This document shows, in pieces, positions 27,564 to 35,619 of a DNA stretch of 64,000 nt; positions within the stretch are counted from its first letter, which is position 1; each line of letters starts with the position of its first letter. The notes below the pieces were generated by a model. It did not search any database. It saw nothing but the letters and a program-made list of their open reading frames with translations, and had not been told where the DNA came from. The position numbers and the translations under genes were made by a program. Origin of the DNA: an uncultured Rhodospirillales bacterium (GTDB lineage Bacteria; Pseudomonadota; Alphaproteobacteria; Rhodospirillales; UBA2165); contig CAJXKD010000001.1 of NCBI GenBank assembly GCA_913055735.1, positions 1,364,001-1,428,000 on the forward strand, written 5' to 3'.

Positions 27564-28645
27564 GCGTTCAGGAGGCTCCGCACCTTCTCGAGAACAGCAC
27601 CCTGGTTAAGGCGCGCCACACAAGGATACCGATCGCCTTCGGTTGGATGGATACAGGCACCGAGACACCCGGCGCAGTCCATCGGCGTATAGATGAAGTG
27701 TGCATTGTCGGGCGTAATCTCCGGCGCGTAAGGCACGATCTCTCCCACGTAAGCGGCGCTCGCAAGACACAATGTAGGGGCGCCGACGGCAACGGAAAGG
27801 TGCATGGCCGCCGTGTCTGCGGAAATCACCAGACGTGCCGCGCGCAGCGAGGGCACCAATGCATCGAAACGCGACGTGTCGAATTTGACATTGGGCCGAT
27901 CCAGCAGACCAGCGTAGTCCGGATTCCGCGTGAGATCATTGGGAGCCCCGGCAACGATCACATCATGATCCTTGGGCAAGCTATCGAGGATTTTCGCGAA
28001 AAGCGCGGGGCTCGGCTGCTTTTCCAGCACCGCCGAAAAAGGCACCAAGACCACGACCGGGTGTTCCATGTGCGGCGGCGCCAGCAATCTGCCTTCGGGC
28101 AACCGGACCAACGGTGGCGGTGCCTCTTCACCGCAAAACCAGTTTGCGAACCGGGTCCAGCGTAAGACCTTGTCCGTATGCGCTGGACCGCTGTCGAACA
28201 ATCGAGCGAAGAGGCGCCGATTCTTTTTCAGTCGGCGGTCGTATTTGGCCCAAGGCTTGGCCTCCATGGCCAAGTTGGTTTTTGCCTTTGCGCCGGCAAT
28301 CAATTTTTCGTCCAGTTTGGGATGCCGCAGATAGTCAGCAGAAATTGCCAAACGGAACCGGTTTACGCGCAGCCCCGAAATGACGTCGTGGCGATAGAAC
28401 CAGGAATCACGGAAGCGCGTGAAATTTACCGGAACGACACGAACCTCCGGCGGGAATAGAAATGCCATTTTCGCGGCATCATGGCGCAGCAACAGGGTGA
28501 TCTTTTCTTGGGGCTCGGCCACCCGTTGGAAAAGGGGAAATACCACCGAAAAAAGGACGGCATCGCCGATGCCGCCCGCTGCGACAATCAACACGCCGCC
28601 CGCTTCTTCACCTGCGCGCGCCTTGTCTGATGTCTTTGGTGTCAT
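27560..28645 (-). CDS. Glycosyltransferase family 9 protein (GT9-b)
   Basis: A 361-residue GT9 enzyme. AAGGIGDAVLFSVVFPLF marks the N-domain, VVLVPFSAVLEKQPSPALFAK the C-domain start, and VISADTAAMHLSVAVGAPTLCL the donor site. The C-terminus carries four cysteines in DCAGCLGACI and DRYPC, shared with GT9-c. It follows two methyltransferase genes after 46 bases and overlaps ampG. Sugar and acceptor unknown; surface-glycan assembly is the best inference. Confidence 0.85.
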   Translation of the reverse strand: MTPKTSDKARAGEEAGGVLIVAAGGIGDAVLFSVVFPLFQRVAEPQEKITLLLRHDAAKMAFLFPPEVRVVPVNFTRFRDSWFYRHDVISGLRVNRFRLAISADYLRHPKLDEKLIAGAKAKTNLAMEAKPWAKYDRRLKKNRRLFARLFDSGPAHTDKVLRWTRFANWFCGEEAPPPLVRLPEGRLLAPPHMEHPVVVLVPFSAVLEKQPSPALFAKILDSLPKDHDVIVAGAPNDLTRNPDYAGLLDRPNVKFDTSRFDALVPSLRAARLVISADTAAMHLSVAVGAPTLCLASAAYVGEIVPYAPEITPDNAHFIYTPMDCAGCLGACIHPTEGDRYPCVARLNQGAVLEKVRSLLNA

Positions 28646-28691
28646 CCGAACATCCGGGAATGACCGCCGCCGAACTCCCGATTGACCTCCT

Positions 28692-29381
28692 TCAACGGGC
28701 GGCCGGCGAGAGAACGGCGATGAAATTGGCGGACCAAATTGGCGGTGGTTCAGTTAGCGTATGATCCAGTATCCAATTCACCGTGTTTTCAAGACCGCGC
28801 CTTACACCCCGCCGACGGCGTTGCGGCAATGCCGCAAGAACGTCGTAGCCTGCCGCCAACGCGACTTGTTGAAGGCTGCCTGGCGTATAGGCGGCTTTGT
28901 GGGTCAAATCGTGATACTGATATTGAAGACCCCAGGGCGACGACATGTTGGGAACCCGCATGACGATACGCGCATCGGGCGCCAACTTTTCCTTTAACGT
29001 CGTCAACAGGCGGACGCCTTCGTGTGGCGAAAAATGCTCGAAAACATCGAACAGGGCGACACGGTCGATACCGCCCTGCAGCTCCTCTGATCCAAGATAT
29101 GCCCAAATATCTTGGATCGTGACACGCGCTTTCAGGCTATCGGGTAGGACGGTAAGGACTTTTTCATCGGCATCAATGCCGGCGAAATCGGAAACGCCCT
29201 TGCGTTCCAGATAAGCGAGAAACAAGCCTGTACCGCAGCCGATTTCCAATACTCGACAATCTGTGCGGCAGTTAGCAGGCTTCCAAAACTCGTAGTCGAA
29301 CTGTTTGACGTGTTTGGACTTGATAACCGGCGGGTCGTAGGCCCGGAAATCGGGATAGGTGGTATAGAAATCTTCTTCCAC
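28692..29381 (-). CDS. Class I SAM-dependent methyltransferase (paralogue 2)
   Basis: A 229-residue class I methyltransferase. Motif I is VLEIGCGTGLFLAYLE, with an acidic post-I residue in FAGIDAD and ALFDVFEHFSPHEG as motif IV. It is clearly paralogous to the upstream gene: both share DFYT-Y, WAYL, VPNM-SPWG, THKA/THRA and a C-terminal IWSANF. Four bases separate the two genes. The family often methylates sugars or lipids in glycan clusters, consistent with the flanking GT9 genes; the substrate is not visible. No membrane segments. Confidence 0.85.
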   Translation of the reverse strand: MEEDFYTTYPDFRAYDPPVIKSKHVKQFDYEFWKPANCRTDCRVLEIGCGTGLFLAYLERKGVSDFAGIDADEKVLTVLPDSLKARVTIQDIWAYLGSEELQGGIDRVALFDVFEHFSPHEGVRLLTTLKEKLAPDARIVMRVPNMSSPWGLQYQYHDLTHKAAYTPGSLQQVALAAGYDVLAALPQRRRRGVRRGLENTVNWILDHTLTEPPPIWSANFIAVLSPAAR

Positions 29382-29385
29382 GAGA

Positions 29386-30081
29386 TTAGCGTAGCTCCAA
29401 AACGGCGTAAAAATTTGCCGACCATATTTCCGGCTGCGTCATCAAGACACGCGACAAAATACCGTGAAAAACACGATCCAGAAAGCGGCGACTCGGGGAG
29501 CCCGTTATATGCGGATAGCACCGAATACATTCAAAACCGCTCGCAAGCGCAAGTTGCCGCATGCTGATCGGATTGTATCCGGCCCTGTGCGTGATATCGC
29601 CATATTGATGAATTCCGCCCCACGGTGAGCCCATGTTCGGAACCCGAACAACGATCCTGGCCGAGGGCGCCATAATTTCACGGAGGCGCGCCAGTAACCG
29701 GCACCCTTCTTCATAGGAAAAATGTTCGAGCACATCGAACAGAACGACGCGGTCGAACGTCCGACCAGCGGGGAGCTTGTCAAGGTAGGCCCAGACATCG
29801 GCAACTTCGAAATTTTCGCGCACTTCAGACGGAACATGATCGGCTGTTGCGTGATCGTGATCGATCCCAACGAAATCTCCAACTTCTTTAGCGTGGAGAT
29901 AAAGCAGAAATTGTCCCGTCCCTGCGCCGATTTCCAACGTCGCCATTCCAGGCTCACACTCAGCAGGCTCCCAGTAATGGAAATCGAAATCGCGAATATG
30001 TTTTGGTTTCAGGCCTGGCGTCTCATAGCCCTTAAAAAAGCGGTAGGACGTATAAAAATCAGGCTGACCTCTATCTGTCAT
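29386..30081 (-). CDS. Class I SAM-dependent methyltransferase (paralogue 1)
   Basis: A 231-residue class I methyltransferase. Motif I is LEIGAGTGQFLLYLH, post-I FVGIDHDHA, and VVLFDVLEHFSYEEG follows. The open frame extends 33 codons upstream, but ATG 30081 overlaps the GT9-c stop as ATGA and begins MTDRGQPDFYTSYRFF, matching the paralogue's N-terminus. The tandem pair most likely arose by local duplication and may methylate two positions of one glycan, or work as a heterodimer. Both ideas are inference. Confidence 0.85.
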   Translation of the reverse strand: MTDRGQPDFYTSYRFFKGYETPGLKPKHIRDFDFHYWEPAECEPGMATLEIGAGTGQFLLYLHAKEVGDFVGIDHDHATADHVPSEVRENFEVADVWAYLDKLPAGRTFDRVVLFDVLEHFSYEEGCRLLARLREIMAPSARIVVRVPNMGSPWGGIHQYGDITHRAGYNPISMRQLALASGFECIRCYPHITGSPSRRFLDRVFHGILSRVLMTQPEIWSANFYAVLELR

Positions 30082-31292
30082 GGCGCATATCCGTCGGCGA
30101 CAGCCCAAACAGCATCGACCGGCACTGCCCCAACGCATGGAAAAGATTCCGCGGCATTTTCGCGCAGATGGCATCGCCAAAAGCAGTGATAGCAGGGCAT
30201 TTCATGAAAAACGAAATGCGCATGCGGCGGACGGATATGTTCGGGATAGGGGACAAAACTTCCGAAATGGCCGCCCCCGACAATGACGATTGTCGGTGCC
30301 CCAACGGCAATGGCCAGATGAGCGGGCCCCGTGTCATTGGTGACGACCAGCGCTGCACCGCTAAGAATACCCATCAGTTCCGGCAAACTGGTTTCCCCAA
30401 CCAAGTCGATGAACCCTTCTTTAGTTTTTAGCACGTTTAAACCGCCTGGGATTTGCCGGGACGATCCGATCAAGACTACCGCCAACCCGCGCTCCATGAG
30501 GCGCTCAGCAATAGCGATATAAGATGCGAAAGGCCAACGGCGGCCAGGCTCATTGCTGCCCGGATTCAAAACGGCATAAGAAACGTTCGGCGGTATCTTG
30601 GCAGAACGTTGCCGGGGCCAGGAAATATCGGGGGCCGCGGGCTCTATGGTCCGGCCGGCCATCGCCGACAAGAAGCGAAAGTGGCGATCGATCTCGTGCG
30701 TCGGATACATTCCCGTATCGATGACCTTGGTCACCTGACTGAGAAAATATGTGTATTCGGCACGGGTCCGCCCACTGATATAGGGAAGCGACGAATAGGT
30801 TTCCGGCGCCGCCGACATCCAAACCAAACTGTCTGCCATTAAAGCGCGACGGAAATAAGCGTCGTTGACGGTAATCCGCGGCGCCAGTCGCCGCACCATC
30901 AACCCGACCTTGAAACGATAAATCAGATGCCGGTGAAACGCATGCTCATTGATGGCAACGATTCGATACCCGGCGAATACTTGCGGGGCGATGGACTCCC
31001 AACTCGTGCAGCCAAGAACCGTGATTTCAGACTTATCAACGCCGAAGACTTCCGCGTAGCTGTCCAGCGCACGGCGGAACAACACCATATCGCCAATCCC
31101 GTCCATCCGGACGACGAGAACGCCGTGGCGGCCGCGAAAGACCGGCCACGACCGGACGATGCGATCGAAAATGCGGAACATCCACCAACGCCGGCGCATT
31201 CCCGAAGGAAAAAGACGCCAGAAGCGGGACACAGGAAACGCCCGTGATCCGCTTTGGGAAACTTGATCAAATGTCTGCCGTGCGCCCGTCAT
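30078..31292 (-). CDS. Glycosyltransferase family 9 protein (GT9-c)
   Basis: A 404-residue GT9 enzyme, first gene of the cassette. A basic, aromatic N-terminal segment (to about residue 50) precedes VLVVRMDGIGDMVLFRRAL; the donor domain begins YAVLNPGSNEPGRRWPFASY and contains VVTNDTGPAHLAIAVGAPT. The C-terminus has the cysteine set PCYHCFWRC and SFPC. ATG 31292 is chosen for GGAG six bases upstream; a longer in-frame start at 31343 lies within an inverted repeat. The basic start could help membrane association. Substrate unknown. Confidence 0.85.
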   Translation of the reverse strand: MTGARQTFDQVSQSGSRAFPVSRFWRLFPSGMRRRWWMFRIFDRIVRSWPVFRGRHGVLVVRMDGIGDMVLFRRALDSYAEVFGVDKSEITVLGCTSWESIAPQVFAGYRIVAINEHAFHRHLIYRFKVGLMVRRLAPRITVNDAYFRRALMADSLVWMSAAPETYSSLPYISGRTRAEYTYFLSQVTKVIDTGMYPTHEIDRHFRFLSAMAGRTIEPAAPDISWPRQRSAKIPPNVSYAVLNPGSNEPGRRWPFASYIAIAERLMERGLAVVLIGSSRQIPGGLNVLKTKEGFIDLVGETSLPELMGILSGAALVVTNDTGPAHLAIAVGAPTIVIVGGGHFGSFVPYPEHIRPPHAHFVFHEMPCYHCFWRCHLRENAAESFPCVGAVPVDAVWAVADGYAP

Positions 31293-31317
31293 AAATCTCC
31301 GACCTCGTCGCGCCGCC

Positions 31318-31351
31318 GCGCGCCAATGGGTTCGATACCACATTGGCGCGC
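31318..31351. repeat. Perfect 11-base inverted repeat between adenosine kinase and GT9 operon
   Basis: GCGCGCCAATG (31318-31328) and CATTGGCGCGC (31341-31351) form a perfect 11-base stem with a 12-base loop, 25 bases before the GT9-c start. No T-run follows on the minus strand. It may separate the kinase gene from the glycan operon as a hairpin, or be an operator for a dimeric regulator. Confidence 0.6.
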
Positions 31352-31386
31352 AAACGGGGAGTTCGGTCTTCGATGACGATCAGGCG

Positions 31387-32379
31387 TCAGTTGACGATTT
31401 TCGCCAACAGGTCCTTGAGCGGGTGTTCGGGACGTGCCCCGAAATGGCTGATGATCTCGGCGGCCGCCGCGCCACCCAAACGCCCGCAGGTCCGTAAGTC
31501 GTGACCATGCGTATATCCGTAGAGGAACCCAGCCGCGTATGAATCACCGGCTCCCGTACTGTCGACGATTTGGCTGACAGGTTCCGCGTCGAGCACGTGC
31601 ACTTCATCACCGCGGATCACCACCGACCCTTTTTCGCTCCGCGTCAAAGCGGCGATTTCACAGTGATTTTTCACATGCTGTAGGGCGTCGTCGAAATCAC
31701 TTACCTCGTACAAAGACATGATCTCGTCTTCGTTGGCGAACAGAATGTCGACATGGTTGTTCACAAGATCGACGAATTCCGCCCGGTGACGGTCAACACA
31801 AAACGGATCGGATAAGGATAGGGACACCTTGCGGCCGGCATCACCGGCGATCTTCGACGCCTTGACGAAAGCTTCCTTGGCTCGCGGCGGATCCCACAAA
31901 TAACCTTCCAGGTATGTCACCTGGGACTTTTTGATCAAATCCTCGTCCACATCCTCGGGCCCCAATTCGATGCAAGCGCCCAAAAAAGTCTGCATGGTCC
32001 GCTGTGCATCGGGCGTTACCAGAATGAGGCAACGGGCCGTCGATGCGCCGTCGTTGGCGGGCGGCGTATCGAATGCGACCCCCGCTGCGCGAATGTCGTG
32101 TCGAAACACATCGCCGAGCTGATCGTCCCGCACTTTACCGATAAATGCAGCCTTGCCGCCGAAGGAAGCGAGACCGGCAACCGTGTTTGCGGCGGACCCG
32201 CCGGACACTTCGACACCCGGACCCATCGCACCGTAAAGCTGTTCCGCCGTCGGCGGGTCGATCAAGGTCATGGTTCCCTTGCTCAAGGCATGCGTCTCCA
32301 GGAATGCGTCATCCGCCTGTGAAAGGACGTCGACAATGGCATTGCCAAGGGCAACGACATCGTAAGTTGCGTCGGTCAT
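31387..32379 (-). CDS. PfkB-family carbohydrate kinase, probably adenosine kinase
   Basis: A 330-residue ribokinase-family enzyme. The N-terminal GNAIVDVLSQADDAFL, the substrate block VSGGSAANTVAGLASFGGKAAF, and the catalytic DSTGAGDSYAAGFLYG (anion hole and aspartate base) are clear. The overall pattern matches alphaproteobacterial proteins annotated as adenosine kinase, which would recycle adenosine, for example from SAM-dependent methylation, into AMP. A sugar substrate cannot be excluded by motifs alone. It diverges from the EI24 gene. Confidence 0.85.
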   Translation of the reverse strand: MTDATYDVVALGNAIVDVLSQADDAFLETHALSKGTMTLIDPPTAEQLYGAMGPGVEVSGGSAANTVAGLASFGGKAAFIGKVRDDQLGDVFRHDIRAAGVAFDTPPANDGASTARCLILVTPDAQRTMQTFLGACIELGPEDVDEDLIKKSQVTYLEGYLWDPPRAKEAFVKASKIAGDAGRKVSLSLSDPFCVDRHRAEFVDLVNNHVDILFANEDEIMSLYEVSDFDDALQHVKNHCEIAALTRSEKGSVVIRGDEVHVLDAEPVSQIVDSTGAGDSYAAGFLYGYTHGHDLRTCGRLGGAAAAEIISHFGARPEHPLKDLLAKIVN

Positions 32380-32565
32380 AATGAAATCCGTCCGTTTATT
32401 CGTTGATTCTGAAGGCGTGGAGTATATCTAAGGCTGGCAGGCGCTCAAGAGGTCCCGCCGATTTTCGAACAGCCGGGTCGCTTGCTCAGTGGGCAGGACC
32501 CCGATAAACAACGGGTATACGAAATTTAACCCGCCGCCGTCCCACTTCCCCAAAAGGACAAGCCC

Positions 32566-33267
32566 GTGTTTTCAGCCTTTTCCAAAGCCTTCGCCCAACT
32601 GCAGGAACCCTCGTTCCGCCGCGTCTTTTGGCTCGGCCTGATCGGATCCCTCGCGGTTTTCGTAGCCTCCTGGGTCGTTATCGGTGTGGGTTTCGCCTAC
32701 TGGGATCTGCCCACCATCGATTTGTGGATCACCGACGTGGATCTCGACAGGGTCAAGGAAGTCTTTGGCGGCATTGGTGTTTTGATCCTGAGTTGGATCT
32801 TGTTTCCGGCGGTCATTACGTTCGTCATCGGCTTTTTCCTGGAAACCATCGCCGATGCGGTCGATGCACGCTATTACCCGGGGCTGGGAGCGCCAAGACG
32901 CCAATCCATCGGCGAGATCATCCTGATCACGCTAAAGTTTTCGGCGATAGCCGTTTTCCTCAATATCCTGACGCTACCGCTTCTGTTAGCGTTGATATTC
33001 ACCCCGTTCTATCCCTTTGTGTTCTATACGGTGAACGGGTATCTTCTTGGGCGAGAGTATTACGAACTGGTCGCCCACCGGCGGATTGATCCCCGGGACG
33101 CAAAACATGTTAGAAAGAATTTCAGTGGTAGTGTTTTCGTCGCGGGCGTGGTGATAGCTTTTTTAATGACCATACCGATTATCAATTTGCTGGCACCGGT
33201 CGTCGCAACGGCGGCTATGGTTCACTTGGTTGAAAGGTGGCGCGCGCGCTCGGGCGCCATTGGATGA
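32566..33267 (+). CDS. EI24-domain (CysZ-like) membrane protein
   Basis: A 233-residue protein with about six hydrophobic segments and the EI24 pattern: PFYPFVFYTVNGYLLGREYYELVA split across the central motif, then a charged loop with RRIDPRDAKHVRKN and a last pair of helices. CysZ members import sulfate; many EI24 proteins have no assigned cargo. The start is a GTG with AAAAGGA nine bases upstream. It is followed seven bases on by a bactofilin, suggesting a joint transcript. Confidence 0.82.
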   Translation: MFSAFSKAFAQLQEPSFRRVFWLGLIGSLAVFVASWVVIGVGFAYWDLPTIDLWITDVDLDRVKEVFGGIGVLILSWILFPAVITFVIGFFLETIADAVDARYYPGLGAPRRQSIGEIILITLKFSAIAVFLNILTLPLLLALIFTPFYPFVFYTVNGYLLGREYYELVAHRRIDPRDAKHVRKNFSGSVFVAGVVIAFLMTIPIINLLAPVVATAAMVHLVERWRARSGAIG

Positions 33268-33274
33268 GGCTTAA

Positions 33275-33874
33275 ATGAGCATGTTTGGCAAGGACAAGGA
33301 CAAAGAGCACGCCGCCGGCACGGCTGCGGTGGATGCCGACCAAGATTCAACCAATGTCGCGCCGCCATTGGCGCCGTTTTCGAAAAAAGCGACCCATGCA
33401 GCGCCCGCCAAGCCTACGGCGGCCGCTCAGCCGCGCCCCGAAATTCCAAGGCGCGTAATTGACGTGCTCGGCGGCCAGCGGCCGACCGGACGAACAAGCT
33501 CGGTGGATGACGATGCCAACCGCTTGAGCGTCGGTAAGAACATTTGCCTGTCGGGTGAAATTACCTCCTGTCAAAAATTAGTGGTCGAAGGGCGGGTCGA
33601 AGCCTCGCTGACCGACGCCCAGATCATCGAGGTCATGCCGTCCGGCTATTTCAAAGGCACGGTCGAAGTCGACGAAGCCGATATAAGCGGCCTGTTCGAA
33701 GGAACGTTGATTGCCCGCAACAAATTGACCATCCGCACCACTGGGCGGGTCAACGGCAAGGTTCGCTACGGGCGTATCGTCATCGAATCCGGTGGTGAGA
33801 TCGCCGGCGATATGGCGTCGCTGGAAGAGAGCGCCCCCGGACGGCAGCATGCCGCCCCGGCGGGCAAGTCCTAG
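33275..33874 (+). CDS. Bactofilin (polymer-forming cytoskeletal protein)
   Basis: A 199-residue bactofilin. A flexible N-terminal region (residues 1-85, Ala/Pro-rich) leads to the right-handed beta-helix domain (about 88-185) with repeating units such as ITSCQKLVVEGRVEA, GYFKGTVEVDEADISGLFEG and RVNGKVRYGRIVIESGGEI. Bactofilins form nucleotide-free filaments that localise cell-wall or envelope enzymes. TGAGG precedes the ATG. The downstream lipoprotein begins 15 bases after the stop in the same frame. Confidence 0.93.
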   Translation: MSMFGKDKDKEHAAGTAAVDADQDSTNVAPPLAPFSKKATHAAPAKPTAAAQPRPEIPRRVIDVLGGQRPTGRTSSVDDDANRLSVGKNICLSGEITSCQKLVVEGRVEASLTDAQIIEVMPSGYFKGTVEVDEADISGLFEGTLIARNKLTIRTTGRVNGKVRYGRIVIESGGEIAGDMASLEESAPGRQHAAPAGKS

Positions 33875-33889
33875 GCCGCCGCGGATCCC

Positions 33890-34351
33890 TTGCGTACCAC
33901 GGCGATCTGGATCACGAGCGTCGGATTGATGCTCGCGGCCTGCCAGTCGGCACCGCGAACGGCGGACCGGGCGGCGCCTTCGCCGGAACAATCCGCAGCC
34001 GCAGGTCAGCCAACGCAACAGGCGCGGACAACGCCAACACCGCAACCGGTACGTCGACGCCCGCCTGCCTCACCCATCGCACCGGAGAAAATCAAAGCGC
34101 GGCTCATGGGCCTTTACGACGCGGAAGTCACAGCCTTGTTCGGACCACCGGCCTTCACCCGACGCGACAAGCCCGCCGAAATTTGGCAATACCGCGACGG
34201 AAGCTGCATCTTGGACGTTTTTCTGTATGAAACCGGCAGCACGCACGTGGTCAAACATGTCGATATCCGCAGCACGTCCGAAAACGACCTGAAAGCCGGA
34301 TACTGCTTTGCTGACAAGTTCAGCGCGTCGGATCCGATCCGTCGCAGCTAA
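33890..34351 (+). CDS. Small lipoprotein of unknown function
   Basis: A 153-residue lipoprotein. The signal peptide ends in the lipobox LAAC at C18, giving a lipidated cysteine after Lnt processing, followed by a Pro/Thr/Gln-rich linker (about 20-65) and a compact domain from APEKIKARLMGLYDAEV with GPPAFTRRDKPAEIWQY, similar to a small lipoprotein type found in alphaproteobacteria. The only usable start after the in-frame bactofilin stop is TTG 33890, so poor initiation and coupling to bactofilin are likely. Function not known. Confidence 0.75.
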   Translation: MRTTAIWITSVGLMLAACQSAPRTADRAAPSPEQSAAAGQPTQQARTTPTPQPVRRRPPASPIAPEKIKARLMGLYDAEVTALFGPPAFTRRDKPAEIWQYRDGSCILDVFLYETGSTHVVKHVDIRSTSENDLKAGYCFADKFSASDPIRRS

Positions 34352-34356
34352 CCCCG

Positions 34357-34992
34357 TTACACCGTCGTTTTCGCCTTGTAGCGGCACAGATCGGCCACCA
34401 CGCAGGCAGGGCAATCGGGTTTACGGGCTTTACAGACGTAGCGGCCGTGCAGGATCAGCCAATGATGGGCGTGAACCCGATAGGCATCGGGCACGGCCTT
34501 TTCGAGCTTCTTTTCCACTTCGAGAGGGGTTTTCCCAGGCGCCAGCCCGGTCCGGTTGCCGACCCGGAAGATATGCGTGTCGACGGCAATGGTCGGCTGG
34601 CCAAATGCGATATTGAGAACCACGTTCGCCGTTTTCCGTCCGACCCCGGGGAGCTTCTCGAGCATATCGCGGTCGGCGGGCACCTCGCTGCCGTGCTCGT
34701 CGATCAAGATCTGGCTGAGCTTGATGACATTCTTTGCCTTTGAATTAAACAGGCCGATGGTCTTGATGTAGTCCTTGAGCTTCGCCTCCCCGAGCGCGAC
34801 CATTTTCTCCGGCGTATCGACGACTTTGAACAGCGGCCCGGTGGCCTTGTTTACACCGACATCCGTGGCCTGGGCCGACAGGACGACGGCGACCAATAAG
34901 GTATAGGGGTTGATGTAATTGAGCTCCCCTTTCGGTTCGGGGTTTTGTGCCTGAAGGCGGCGGAAAAACTCTTCGACATCGGCCTTTTTCAT
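34357..34992 (-). CDS. nth: Endonuclease III
   Basis: A 211-residue base-excision DNA glycosylase/AP lyase for oxidised pyrimidines. The helix-hairpin-helix LPGVGRKTANVVLN carries the catalytic lysine, the aspartate follows in TIAVDTHIFRVGNR, and the iron-sulfur cluster motif is CKARKPDCPACVVADLC. The frame allows a start at 35037, but ATG 34992 gives family length, matches the usual N-terminus and leaves about 85 bases for promoters between nth and the divergent DUF2244 gene. Neither start has a strong ribosome site. Confidence 0.95.
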   Translation of the reverse strand: MKKADVEEFFRRLQAQNPEPKGELNYINPYTLLVAVVLSAQATDVGVNKATGPLFKVVDTPEKMVALGEAKLKDYIKTIGLFNSKAKNVIKLSQILIDEHGSEVPADRDMLEKLPGVGRKTANVVLNIAFGQPTIAVDTHIFRVGNRTGLAPGKTPLEVEKKLEKAVPDAYRVHAHHWLILHGRYVCKARKPDCPACVVADLCRYKAKTTV

Positions 34993-35077
34993 GGCCGACA
35001 CATTAATGCCGGAACCCGGGCGGGCAAGGAATTTCATGTCCCATCAACCGCCCCGGGTATATCATTGGGGCTAGTTA

Positions 35078-35605
35078 GTGAGTCCAATAAGACTGCGGGA
35101 AAATTCCTTCGTGCTCGATGTATTGACCAATGACCGGACCGATTTCGATGCGGTTTTTCTGGAAATCCGCATGGTCCCCAATGTGGCCGACGGCCTGCGT
35201 CAGAACGCGCTGCTGCTCGGCATCTTTGCCGCTGTGTGCGTGGCAGTCGGGGCATTGTTCTGGTTGGTCGGTGCGGGGCCGGTGATGGGTTTCATGGGGC
35301 TCGAACTGATCCTGCTCTACGCCGCCTACCGGTTCGGATACACCCACGCCCGGCGCCGCGAATGGGTCACCCTGTCGGGCCGTGAACTACGGGTAAGGCG
35401 GTGGGACCATCGCGGTCACGAAGTCGACGAAACGTTCGAACCATATTGGTCGAAGCTCGAAATGGTTCATGTGAGGGGAAGAGTGCCGCGCCTGTTCGTT
35501 TCCGCGCGCGGCCATAAAGCGGAAATCGGCGCCTTCCTCGGACCCGAAGAACGCCTGCGGGTGGCAGACGCTTTACACGCTGCGTTGGCAGATGTGAAAC
35601 CCTAA
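35078..35605 (+). CDS. DUF2244 membrane protein
   Basis: A 175-residue protein of the DUF2244 family, which is common in Alphaproteobacteria and has no known function. Two adjacent membrane helices (about 42-60 and 66-84) are followed by a cytosolic domain starting RREWVTLSGRELRVRRWD and ending with GPEERLRVADALHAAL. The start is GTG. It diverges from nth and converges on dapB with 14 bases between stops. Confidence 0.8.
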   Translation: MSPIRLRENSFVLDVLTNDRTDFDAVFLEIRMVPNVADGLRQNALLLGIFAAVCVAVGALFWLVGAGPVMGFMGLELILLYAAYRFGYTHARRREWVTLSGRELRVRRWDHRGHEVDETFEPYWSKLEMVHVRGRVPRLFVSARGHKAEIGAFLGPEERLRVADALHAALADVKP

Positions 35606-35619
35606 TCTATCCGACGAAT

